Shown piece after piece: positions 24,561 to 32,626 of a DNA stretch of 64,000 nt. A program made the translations under genes and the position numbers. The DNA comes from Caulobacteraceae bacterium. GTDB taxonomy: Bacteria > Pseudomonadota > Alphaproteobacteria > Caulobacterales > Caulobacteraceae. The notes beneath the pieces are model-generated. The model had not been told where the DNA came from and did not search any database. It worked only from the letters and a program-made list of their open reading frames with translations. The stretch lies in assembly GCA_947475735.1 (NCBI GenBank), contig CANJLQ010000012.1, positions 90,339-154,338 of the forward strand, given 5' to 3'. Every line of letters begins with the position of its first letter. Position 1 is the stretch's first letter.

Positions 24561-25849
24561 CCACCGTCGCGGAAGTCCGCCTGTGGGGAAGCCGTATCGG
24601 CGCTGTTTCACTCGAGGACGGCGCGGAGACCGCCGCCTTCGCCTACGATCCGGCATTCGCCGAAAGTAACATTCAGGTCGCGCCCTTGGTGATGCCGCTG
24701 AGCCGGCAGACCTACACATTCCCATCCCTCAATCCCGAGACGTTTCAGGGTCTGCCGGGCTTGCTGGCCGACGCCCTGCCCGACCGCTACGGCAACACCC
24801 TGATCAATGCCTGGCTCGCGACGCAGGGCCGGACGCCTGAAAGTTTCAATGCGGTCGAGCGGCTTTGCTACACGGGCGCGCGCGGCATGGGTGCGCTCGA
24901 ATTCACGCCCGCGAAGGGTCCGCAGGCCAAGACCTCGCAGAAGATCCAGATCGACCGCCTCGTCGCACTCGCGTCGGAAGTGCTGACGCACCAGAACGAC
25001 CTGGACACCTCATTCGCCAGCAAAGGCGACGCCCTGCGCGACATCCTCCGCGTCGGCACCTCGGCGGGTGGAGCGCGAGCGAAGGCGGTCATCGCGTGGA
25101 ACCCTGCGACAAACGAGGTCCGTTCGGGCCAGGTGGATGCGGGCGAAGGCTTCGAATACTGGCTGCTGAAGTTCGACGGAGTCTCGAACAACAAGGATCG
25201 GGGTCTCGCCGATCCAAAGGGCTTCGGCGCCGTCGAGTTCGCCTATTCGGAGATGGCCCGGGCGGCCGGGATCGAGATGGCCCCATGCCGCCTCCTGGAA
25301 GAGGGCGGGCGCCGCCACTTCATGACGCAGCGCTTCGACCGGACGCCCCAGGGCAAGCTGCACATGCAGTCGCTCGGCGCGATCGCCCATTTCGACTACG
25401 GCCAACCGACGACCTACACCTACGAACAGGCTTTCCTCGTCCTGCGCCAGATGGACCTGCCCATGTCGGACCTGGAACAGTTGTTCCGCCGGATGGCGTT
25501 CAACATCGTCGCCCGCAACCAGGACGACCACGTCAAGAACGTCGCCTTCCTGATGGACAAGACCGGTCGCTGGTCTCTGTCACCCGCCTATGACGTGACC
25601 TGGAGCTTCGACCCGGGCAACAAATGGCTGTCGCAGCATCAGATGGCGATGAACGGCAAGCGCGACGGGTTCGTGCTGGCGGATTTCGAGGACTGTGCGC
25701 GAACGGTGTCCATCAACAGCGCCCGCGCGCGCGCGATCGTTCAGGAGGTCCGCGACGTCGTCGCCGACTGGCCCCGCTTCGCCGAGGTCGCACAGGTCGA
25801 CGACAAGATGCGCCTCGATATCGATCCGTCGCTACGCCTGATGCTCTGA
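24557..25849 (+). CDS. hipA: HipA-family serine/threonine kinase toxin
   Basis: The 430-residue protein has the HipA layout: an N-terminal domain (FQGLPGLLADALPDRYG), the regulatory loop with serine (GTSAGGARAK, near 167-176), the catalytic RNQDDHVKN near residue 319, and the metal-binding SPAYDVTWSF. HipA kinases phosphorylate aminoacyl-tRNA synthetases or related targets and halt growth. All kinase motifs look intact, so it should be active when freed from HipB. Confidence 0.92.
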   Translation: MTTVAEVRLWGSRIGAVSLEDGAETAAFAYDPAFAESNIQVAPLVMPLSRQTYTFPSLNPETFQGLPGLLADALPDRYGNTLINAWLATQGRTPESFNAVERLCYTGARGMGALEFTPAKGPQAKTSQKIQIDRLVALASEVLTHQNDLDTSFASKGDALRDILRVGTSAGGARAKAVIAWNPATNEVRSGQVDAGEGFEYWLLKFDGVSNNKDRGLADPKGFGAVEFAYSEMARAAGIEMAPCRLLEEGGRRHFMTQRFDRTPQGKLHMQSLGAIAHFDYGQPTTYTYEQAFLVLRQMDLPMSDLEQLFRRMAFNIVARNQDDHVKNVAFLMDKTGRWSLSPAYDVTWSFDPGNKWLSQHQMAMNGKRDGFVLADFEDCARTVSINSARARAIVQEVRDVVADWPRFAEVAQVDDKMRLDIDPSLRLML

Positions 25850-25865
25850 CACCTTCCGTCCGCGC

Positions 25866-27221
25866 TCAGGCGCGGATGGAAAACCGGACGAACCGTTCGT
25901 CAATCATCCGCTGGCCGACGCCGGCGACGTCGGCTCCGATCGCCTGAAGCAGGACAAGATGGGACAGGGCCTTGAGAAGTTCCGTGCCGTCCCACAGGTC
26001 CGCGTGTTCAAGAACCTCGGACGACAGGTCCAGCCCGTGCGCATAGAAGTTGCGGGTCGCTACCAGCCGATTGACGAAGGCGTTCCGCGTGAGATCGGGG
26101 CGGAGCACCGCCAACTCAGGCGCGAACGCATCCCAGTAGGCCCGTAGCCGTTGGCGCAAGCCCGGCTCGTGCGCATGGGCGAGCATGCCCCTGACGCGGT
26201 CGATCATGCCGTCGGCGACACTCCGCTCCCTGAGCGTCTCGACCACGACGTCGACATTGATCGGTTCGCCAGCCGGCGCGCCAGACCGACGATGGGCGGC
26301 CTCGATCGCCTGCACGAACAGTTGAAAGCGCAGCGGCAGGCTGAGGTCCTCCTGTTCGAGCGCATCGAAATGGAGGTCGATCGCGTCCTCAAGCGTGTCT
26401 ACCCGGTCGAGCCAGGCATCGAGGAGGATCGCCAGCGCTGCGGGATCGTCGAACCGTGCGATCCTGTGCTTGGGCCGGTCGGACCGTTTGACCGGGTGAA
26501 CGCCGAAGACCTCGGCGTCATGCGACCGCCCGCCCTCCTGCGGCAGGCGAAGGACCACCCGTTCAATATCGAGGATGCGCCCCATCAGGAGCGAGCAGAA
26601 CTGCCGGATGCGATGGAGCACCGGCAGGACCTCATACAGACCGACCGCCTCGGGGAAGATCACGGTCATCGGGTAGGCGAACGTTATCGTCGCCTGGTCT
26701 CGCGTCTTGCTGCTGGTTTTGGCATCCTGCCCCAGCGCGACTTGGAGGCCTGCGGTCGGGCAGTCGAGCGTCACCGACCCCGGCGCCGAGTAGCTCCATT
26801 CGACCTGGGCCGATCCGTTCTGAGCGAAAACGAACGCCTGCTGGAAGCCGTTGACGTGGTGGATCGCCGGCAGGTCCTCGACATACAGCAACCAGGTCGT
26901 GGACCTTATGTCGTCGAGCGCGGTGAAATCCGCGCTCTTGATCGCATGGCGCAGCGACACCGTGGCCGATTCGGCAACCCCGAGCAGCAGCTGCGACCCG
27001 CCCTCGCGCAGACCCAGAAGGGTGAAGTAGCCTGTCGCCGCGCGAAACCGCACGAGGCCATCCTCGGGCAGGTCGAGATTCTCACCGGCCCCAAGCGCCA
27101 CGCGGAGGGACAGATGCCCATCGGACTGGGACAGCGTGGCCCCGAGCGTCCGTTCGCCGATCAGGACGTGACCGGCATGATCTTCCATATCGCGGCTGGA
27201 ACCGGGGCGCGGGCTCTTCAT
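25866..27221 (-). CDS. apeA: ApeA-like anti-phage HEPN protein
   Basis: The 451-residue protein matches the ApeA layout: a beta-rich N-terminal domain (LIGERTLGATLSQ, FTLLGLREGGSQLLLGV), a helical middle, and a C-terminal HEPN domain with the RX4H ribonuclease motif in RLVATRNFYAHG (near residue 390). ApeA proteins are single-gene antiphage systems thought to cleave host RNA on infection. The start at 27221 overlaps the stop of the preceding GNAT-like gene as ATGA, favouring it over ATG 27188. The assignment is by architecture and the RNFYAH motif. Confidence 0.75.
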   Translation of the reverse strand: MKSPRPGSSRDMEDHAGHVLIGERTLGATLSQSDGHLSLRVALGAGENLDLPEDGLVRFRAATGYFTLLGLREGGSQLLLGVAESATVSLRHAIKSADFTALDDIRSTTWLLYVEDLPAIHHVNGFQQAFVFAQNGSAQVEWSYSAPGSVTLDCPTAGLQVALGQDAKTSSKTRDQATITFAYPMTVIFPEAVGLYEVLPVLHRIRQFCSLLMGRILDIERVVLRLPQEGGRSHDAEVFGVHPVKRSDRPKHRIARFDDPAALAILLDAWLDRVDTLEDAIDLHFDALEQEDLSLPLRFQLFVQAIEAAHRRSGAPAGEPINVDVVVETLRERSVADGMIDRVRGMLAHAHEPGLRQRLRAYWDAFAPELAVLRPDLTRNAFVNRLVATRNFYAHGLDLSSEVLEHADLWDGTELLKALSHLVLLQAIGADVAGVGQRMIDERFVRFSIRA

Positions 27222-27490
27222 CCGAAGCGCCCCACCAGTCCCCTCGATTCCATACGGGCGAAGAAACGCGGCGCATCCTGAGTCAAATGGCTTCCGTCAT
27301 CTCGAGAAATGCCGTCATCAGGCCGGCAGAGCATCCGATACCCGTACGCCTGCAGCTCGACCAAGGCCCGCTTCATCACCCCCGCGCCCTGATAGCGGCC
27401 GCCCTCACCCTCCAGAAAAATGTGGGTGATCAACCGGACCATCGGTTCGTCCTCGTCGACTTCGCGATGGGTCAGTTCGCCGACCTTCAT
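27218..27490 (-). CDS. Short GNAT-like acetyltransferase
   Basis: The 90-residue protein contains RYQGAGVMKRALVE, which resembles the acetyl-CoA-binding motif A of GNAT enzymes, and FFARMESRGLVGRF, like the terminal motif B. A full GNAT is about 150 residues, so the first strands are missing. It may be 5'-truncated or use an unusual start. Its stop overlaps the ApeA-like start (ATGA), so the two are likely co-translated. Confidence 0.5.
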   Translation of the reverse strand: MKVGELTHREVDEDEPMVRLITHIFLEGEGGRYQGAGVMKRALVELQAYGYRMLCRPDDGISRDDGSHLTQDAPRFFARMESRGLVGRFG

Positions 27491-27506
27491 CCTTGAACGC
27501 CTTATC

Positions 27507-28184
27507 GTGAAGGTATGCGACCCCCGAGAGTATCTGGCGGCACCAGAGAAGGCCGAGGCAGTTCGCCAGCGGTTGAATGCGGCGCTGGAGCCTGACGGAC
27601 TGTCTGTCACCGTTGTCGGCGGACGCGCCCTGCTCGTCGAACGACATCACGCTGGCGCCGTCGTCGAACCTTTCCTGCAGAAGGTGAAGACGATCAACTT
27701 CGACACGGTGCAGGTTGAGATTGCGCGGGCCCTGCAGAGCCTTGAGTCCGACCCTGAGGACGCGGTGACAGCGGCCTGCTCCCTCGTCGAAGCCGTTTGC
27801 CGCTCGATCCTGATCGAGCTCGCCCAGCCCCTGCCGCCACGCAAGGACATCGAAGGCCTTCTCAAGGCGGTGCAAGTCTCACTGAACCTGTCCCCTGGCC
27901 GCAGCGACCTTCCGCCAGAGGTCGAGGACGACGTCCGGCAGGTCCTCAGCGGACTGACGACCGTGGTGAAAGGCGTCGGGGCCTTGCGAACACATGGCGG
28001 AGATGCTCATGGACGACAGCGCGGCTTCCCCCGCATCGACGCTAGGATCGCCCACCTTGCGCTCAGCGCCGCAAGTTCCGCTGCCCTGTTCCTAATCCAG
28101 ACGTGGGAGCGACAGCAGCACCGCGCGCTTCCCCGTCACGGCGATGCGTTCGAGCCGGAGCCCTCAGAACCGGGACTATATTGA
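27507..28184 (+). CDS. Abi_C domain protein (abortive infection C-terminal type)
   Basis: The product of about 225 residues has the Abi_C signature: helical segments with VTAACSLVEAVCRSILIEL, then LRTHGGDAHGR and ARIAHLALSAASSAALFL. Abi_C proteins are HEPN-related and are associated with abortive infection. The open frame begins at 27420, but the N-terminal residues before about 27507 look non-coding; GTG 27507 is my choice. The usual longer N-terminal region is absent, so a 5' truncation is possible. Confidence 0.7.
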   Translation: MKVCDPREYLAAPEKAEAVRQRLNAALEPDGLSVTVVGGRALLVERHHAGAVVEPFLQKVKTINFDTVQVEIARALQSLESDPEDAVTAACSLVEAVCRSILIELAQPLPPRKDIEGLLKAVQVSLNLSPGRSDLPPEVEDDVRQVLSGLTTVVKGVGALRTHGGDAHGRQRGFPRIDARIAHLALSAASSAALFLIQTWERQQHRALPRHGDAFEPEPSEPGLY

Positions 28185-28193
28185 GTTAAACCG

Positions 28194-29336
28194 ATGGATC
28201 TTGACGAATATGATCGCCAGCTCGTCGGCTTCGCCGACGCGCTGGATGTTCGGGAAGGCAACTGGGAAGGTTATCTGCCGGGTCTGTTCGGCGCTTCGCA
28301 GGACGCTGAAGACTGCGTGACGCTTCGCCAGGCGATGCTGACCGACCAGGACCGCGAGCGCTGCCGGCCATATCTTGAGATCGGCTTCTTCCCAGCTCCG
28401 GATAAGGATCGTCGATTGGCCTGGTGGGCGTTCGCCTTCGAGGTCTGCGACCGATATCAGAACCGCGCGCTTGAGCGCAGTTGCGCACTTTACAACCGGT
28501 GCCAACCGCTCTTCGTTGGCGCGCCGAAACTGTTCGATCACATCCGCAAACGCCAAACGAACGGCCAACCGGATCTGGAGCTGATCGACAGCGGTGCGGT
28601 TCTCGCGATCAATGACAGCGAGATCTATGTTGTTGGTCCGGGGTACGGAAAACTCGCGCAACAGCTTGATGCGCAGATTCCCGTGTGGGCCCGGAAGGAG
28701 TTCCCACAGGCCCCGCTCTTTCTTCGGCTGGATCCGTCCCGCCACTTCAAGACCCAGCCGCTCCAGGCGCTGTTCGAGGCCTCGATCGTTCCGGCGGATC
28801 CGCGCTGGATGAAGACGCTAGCCCTGTTTCCCGAGATGACAGCCTACGCACAGTACGAACTGCTTGGAGACCTCGAACAGGAAGGGATGGAAGCGTATCG
28901 CGACTATGCGCTCAGACACGTCCGCCGGCTCGAGATCAGGGCGACGCGGACCGACCCCGATTATCTGAGCATGATCCTCGAGGAGTTGCCGAGACCGGAC
29001 GAGTCAAACGGGCTGATGATCGGTCGCTGCATCCATCTCGATACGCGCGCGCCCTGGGGCACCCCGATTAGGGATGCAGTCCTTCAGCACCTCGATCTGG
29101 CGATCAACGTCTACAGGGACGGTGATCGAGCCCTACGAATGAGCAACACGCTCCAGCACGGCAAGTCTCAGTCGGCGACCTACAGAACCCATCTGCTCCG
29201 CATCGAGGCGGTTCCGTTCACCGCCCTTTTCGGCTTCGCGGAGATGTTCTTCAAGTCAAACAGCCTTCTCAAGGAATGGCTGGCCGAAGTCCTTCCATCA
29301 GAGCCTCAGGAACCTGAGCCAGTGCCAGTGGGCTAA
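28194..29336 (+). CDS. Hypothetical protein, cargo gene
   Basis: The 380-residue protein lies 9 bases after the Abi_C gene and is probably in its operon. It is soluble, without a signal peptide. I see no recognisable motif; segments such as YRTHLLRIEAVPFTALFGF near the C-terminus are distinctive but unknown to me. Its position between Abi_C and the integrase suggests a conflict-related partner. Confidence 0.6.
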   Translation: MDLDEYDRQLVGFADALDVREGNWEGYLPGLFGASQDAEDCVTLRQAMLTDQDRERCRPYLEIGFFPAPDKDRRLAWWAFAFEVCDRYQNRALERSCALYNRCQPLFVGAPKLFDHIRKRQTNGQPDLELIDSGAVLAINDSEIYVVGPGYGKLAQQLDAQIPVWARKEFPQAPLFLRLDPSRHFKTQPLQALFEASIVPADPRWMKTLALFPEMTAYAQYELLGDLEQEGMEAYRDYALRHVRRLEIRATRTDPDYLSMILEELPRPDESNGLMIGRCIHLDTRAPWGTPIRDAVLQHLDLAINVYRDGDRALRMSNTLQHGKSQSATYRTHLLRIEAVPFTALFGFAEMFFKSNSLLKEWLAEVLPSEPQEPEPVPVG

Positions 29337-29341
29337 TCGTG

Positions 29342-30853
29342 TCAGCTCTCGGCGCGCCTACGTTCCGCAAGCAGATTTCGTCCGGCTCGGTTCCGCCGAC
29401 TGGGTGCGTCGATCAACACAGACGGCAGGGCGTGCAAGGTCATCCGCGCCGCCTGCACCTCCAGCTTCCGCAACGCGGCCCGCGGACCGGCCCTCAGCCG
29501 AACCGCATCCGGCGCCTCAGCCATCAAATCCTCAAGCAGCGTCCGGCTGGTGCTGTTGAGCCACCTGCTCAGCTCGTCGCTGTGCACGCGGCCTCGGCCC
29601 ATCACCGTTCCCAAGAAGAAGACCGACAACCGCTCCTGCTGCGCCCTCAGGTGATCTCGCATCAGTTTGGACCGGGTGATGTAGCCCGAGTTCACGCCCG
29701 GCAGGGCGTGGTTCATCAGAAGGTGCATGTCGACCTCGGAGACCTCGGCGGCCTGGGCGAGCGTCCGGTAGGTCTGACGCAGGTCGTTGCCCCAATGGCT
29801 GAGAACCGAGCGGTCCTCCTTATGCTCCGTCATGTGACCGCAGGGCGCATCGCTCGGGAACAGCCACACGCGACCGCTCTCCGGATAGATGATCGGCGCG
29901 ATCCGCCTGAGCCGGAAGATGGATTCCATCATCGCCCGCGACAGGGGCACGTCGAAGGCCTTCATCTCTCCGCCCTTGGGCTTGGAGAGATGCATGATCC
30001 GGTGCTTCAGATCCAAATCGGTGACGCGGACGTTCTTGAGCACCTCCGGCCGAGATCCCGACAGCAGGGTCATCAAATGGAACTCGCGGCGGATCGGGTT
30101 CGTGATCCTGGCAAGTTGTTCGAACCAGCCCGGCAGGTCTATGACCCCCATAGCGGTGTCCTTGCGCTTCTCCGGGTTCCAATCGACGGCGGCCGCCGGG
30201 TTCTCCGGCGGAAGCGCACGGCACGTCTTGCGGGCGTGATTGTAGACGGCGCGGAAGGTGCGCATGGCGCCGTTGGCGATGGCGGGCCCGTTGTTCGCGC
30301 TGATCAGGTCGTGACGATCCGCCAGGAGGCGAGGCTCGTCACCGAGCTCGGAAAGCGGCCGGTCGAGCCAGTCCGCGAACAAACGCTCCATATGATCGGT
30401 GTACCCCCGGATCGTGGCGGGGCTGCGCTGTTTCCGTTCGAGGTGGGAGACCCTGAACCGCGACCAGGCTTCCCGCAGCGTCGGGACGCCCAACGGCGCG
30501 GCGCGCGCAGCCTCGTCCTCGGCCTTCTCGGCGGCCTTGGCCGCGGCCAGAATCTCCACCTTCTTCTTGGGACGCGGATCCTCGCCGGCGGCAATGAGCA
30601 GCAGGAGTCCCCTCGCCTTCGCGCGTGCGGCGCGCGTGTTCAACTCGCCGACCTCGCAGACCTTCATCTTGATGGTTGAGCGCGTGCCGTCGTCGCGGCG
30701 CAGATCAGCCTGGATGATGAAGGTCTTGGTCGAGGCGCCGATCCGCACCGCGAAGCCGGGTTGTTCGGTGTCGCGGACCACGATCTGCCCGCGTCTGGCG
30801 AAGGGCATGCCGATGAGAATTTTGTCCGTTAAAGCGAGGCGTTGATCGGGCAT
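29342..30853 (-). CDS. Tyrosine-recombinase integrase of the ICE
   Basis: The 503-residue protein has an N-terminal DUF4102-like arm-binding region (FAVRIGASTKTFIIQADLR), a core-binding domain (about 150-245) and a catalytic domain with the first arginine in LLSGSRPEVL (near 264), LSKPKGG, a WGNDLRQTYRTLAQ box II, and LMNHALPGVNSGYI with the nucleophilic tyrosine near 391. Box II has Asn-Asp in place of the usual His-Asp. It faces away from the tRNA-Lys attachment site. It converges closely on the upstream cargo gene. Confidence 0.9.
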   Translation of the reverse strand: MPDQRLALTDKILIGMPFARRGQIVVRDTEQPGFAVRIGASTKTFIIQADLRRDDGTRSTIKMKVCEVGELNTRAARAKARGLLLLIAAGEDPRPKKKVEILAAAKAAEKAEDEAARAAPLGVPTLREAWSRFRVSHLERKQRSPATIRGYTDHMERLFADWLDRPLSELGDEPRLLADRHDLISANNGPAIANGAMRTFRAVYNHARKTCRALPPENPAAAVDWNPEKRKDTAMGVIDLPGWFEQLARITNPIRREFHLMTLLSGSRPEVLKNVRVTDLDLKHRIMHLSKPKGGEMKAFDVPLSRAMMESIFRLRRIAPIIYPESGRVWLFPSDAPCGHMTEHKEDRSVLSHWGNDLRQTYRTLAQAAEVSEVDMHLLMNHALPGVNSGYITRSKLMRDHLRAQQERLSVFFLGTVMGRGRVHSDELSRWLNSTSRTLLEDLMAEAPDAVRLRAGPRAALRKLEVQAARMTLHALPSVLIDAPSRRNRAGRNLLAERRRAES

Positions 30854-31060
30854 TTTGCTGACGTTTTCGGCGTTAGGACGGTGCCGAAATCCCCCATTAG
30901 GACGGTGATTAGGACGGTGAACTCCGGCTCGAGAGTCTGTTTCTCGAAATGCGAAGAACACGCCAAATCTGCGCTAGTGGGTATAAAATGTCAATTATTT
31001 CAATTGCTTGATCGTGCCCTAGCGTGCAATCGGCGGGGTCCGGAAAACCGAAGAACGGGT

Positions 31061-31106
31061 TCTCTTAATCAGCGGGTCGTAGGTTCGAACCCTACATCAC
31101 CCACCA
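31061..31106 (+). other. Attachment site: 3' part of a tRNA-Lys gene
   Basis: From the anticodon loop (CTCTTAATC, anticodon CTT) through the T arm (GTAGG-TTCGAAC-CCTAC, 31079-31095), acceptor strand ATCACCC (31096-31102) and CCA end at 31106, the sequence is a tRNA 3' half. The 5' half is absent: bases before 31061 cannot form the anticodon or acceptor stems. Integrases of this type use tRNA 3' ends, so this is one attachment end; the intact tRNA-Lys should be at the far end of the element. Confidence 0.8.
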
Positions 31107-31247
31107 TCGTCCCTCAGAATAACAATAACTTAGCTGAACGCGAAACCGGCTTCGTTCTTCCTTGGCTGTTTAGAACGGTGCGTCCGGAGGTCCGTTTTTG
31201 GACCGATGAATTTCGTGTGATCGCCGCCGCGGCCCCGCAGTCCGAGG

Positions 31248-31505
31248 GTGCCAAGCTCGCGGGTCGCCACACGCAACTTAGCCAGGCGATCTCTCGGCCT
31301 GTCGACCCGGACGCTGGGGGAGCACCGAACCTGCGGAACAGGTCCGGGCTATCGCGATCTGGGACGGCGAGTTGTCTGCGATCTGGAAGATCTTCGCCGT
31401 TGGGCCGACAGCGGCCTGCGCGCCTCACCGTCAGAGTCCGCCTTCACCGGAGGTCGATCCAGCCGTGCTCTCCGGCAAGGCATTGCACAGCGGGTCCGAA
31501 GTTGA
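31248..31505 (+). CDS. Small helix-turn-helix (AlpA/excisionase-like) protein
   Basis: The 85-residue frame contains a winged helix-turn-helix typical of AlpA/excisionase proteins of mobile elements: RRSLGLSTRTLGEHRTCG, TGPGYRDLGRRVV and LEDLRRWADSG. It begins with GTG. It lies just outside the tRNA-Lys attachment site. It may be the remnant of an earlier or tandem element or a working regulator. Confidence 0.5.
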   Translation: MPSSRVATRNLARRSLGLSTRTLGEHRTCGTGPGYRDLGRRVVCDLEDLRRWADSGLRASPSESAFTGGRSSRALRQGIAQRVRS

Positions 31506-31517
31506 GACCGTGACACC

Positions 31518-32534
31518 ATGGCAGCCGCACGCGTCGATCCTGTTCGCCTGACGATTGAGAGCGATGACGTGGCGCAGCTCTGGCGGTTCGCTGACACGCT
31601 GGACATGGGCGCGCCGGTGGGTCCCCTGCCGCTGGTGGAGCATTTTCGCCTGCTGCAGCGGCTGTCGCTGAAGGCGGGCGATGAAACCTGTCACCTCTCG
31701 CTGCGTCCCCTGGCGATCGGAACCACCGACTTCGTCGTCGAGACCCTGGCCGACGCGGGGGACGTGCATGAGGCCATGAAGCGGATCGCGCGCGCCTACA
31801 ATCTGGTCCACGGGGGCCACTTCAATCGCGTTGAACGTCGCCGCCATGCCCTGGTCTACGTCATCGACGATCATGACTTTCCCTATGCCTTTCCCGCGAA
31901 CTCGCCGGCCGCCTACGCGACGATGGAGGGGGTGCTGATCTTCCTTCACGCCATGCTGTCCCTGGCGGCCGGCCGCAACCTGACCTCGACGCTGAGGAGC
32001 GTGAAGACGCGCCGGCCGCGCCGGACGGCGTTCGACGGATTTCTGTCGTTCTGGACGACAACGGTGAAGACGGGCGGGTCGGTCTATGCGCTGGAGTACG
32101 ACCTCGATACCGCCGAGATGCCCGTCGCCCTGGCCCACAAGAAAGGACGCGCTGTCGACGTCTATGCGGCGGTGGAGGCGATGATCCTGGAGCGGGAACA
32201 GGCCGCCGACACCACCGACTTCATCCGGCGGGTCGGCGACGTCATCACGGCCGGCATCGACGACCAGGCCGAGGCGGCCCAGCGACTGGGGGTCAGCGTG
32301 GCCACGCTTCGCCGACGCCTGACCCAGGCCGGAACCGGCTTTCGCCAGTTGCGCGCCCAGGGCCTGAACGACCGGGCCAAGCAGATGCTGGCGGCCCACC
32401 GCCATCCGACCGACGTGGCCGAGACCCTGGGCTTTTCCGACAGCCGCAGCTTTGCCCGCGCGTTCAAGGCCTGGAACGGCGTGACGCCCGCCGTCTGGCG
32501 TCCTTCTGTGAGCGAATTTGTCCTGACCGATTGA
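31518..32534 (+). CDS. AraC-family transcriptional regulator
   Basis: The 338-residue protein has an N-terminal Arabinose_bd-like sensor region (VEHFRLLQRLSLKAGDE, VHEAMKRIARAYNLV) and a C-terminal AraC double helix-turn-helix (RLGVSVATLRRRL, then DVAETLGFSDSRSFARAFKAW, about residues 255-325). It lies 92 bases upstream of a TonB receptor and hydrolase genes on the same strand and probably controls them in response to an uptake substrate. Confidence 0.9.
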   Translation: MAAARVDPVRLTIESDDVAQLWRFADTLDMGAPVGPLPLVEHFRLLQRLSLKAGDETCHLSLRPLAIGTTDFVVETLADAGDVHEAMKRIARAYNLVHGGHFNRVERRRHALVYVIDDHDFPYAFPANSPAAYATMEGVLIFLHAMLSLAAGRNLTSTLRSVKTRRPRRTAFDGFLSFWTTTVKTGGSVYALEYDLDTAEMPVALAHKKGRAVDVYAAVEAMILEREQAADTTDFIRRVGDVITAGIDDQAEAAQRLGVSVATLRRRLTQAGTGFRQLRAQGLNDRAKQMLAAHRHPTDVAETLGFSDSRSFARAFKAWNGVTPAVWRPSVSEFVLTD

Positions 32535-32626
32535 ACGCGGCGGTCATAGACTGAAGGCCATCGCCCACCCATCGTCATCGCATAACGCCGACTGAGATCG
32601 GCGGTCGAGACAGAGGGACGGGAACC

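Larger units (their letters stand above)
1..31106. mobile_element. Integrative conjugative element, one end, with defence cargo
   Basis: This stretch holds a type IV secretion ATPase and coupling protein, a relaxase with an accessory DNA-binding protein, ardC and DUF736 remnants typical of alphaproteobacterial conjugative elements, a ParB-like protein, and a tyrosine integrase. The integrase start is about 210 bases from a partial tRNA-Lys gene that lacks its 5' half, which fits an attachment site. The left end lies outside the window, so the remaining mating-pair genes and the other attachment site are not seen. The cargo is almost entirely predicted conflict genes. Confidence in 'ICE' is high; whether it is still mobile is unknown, because several of its genes are truncated or frameshifted. 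Confidence 0.85.
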
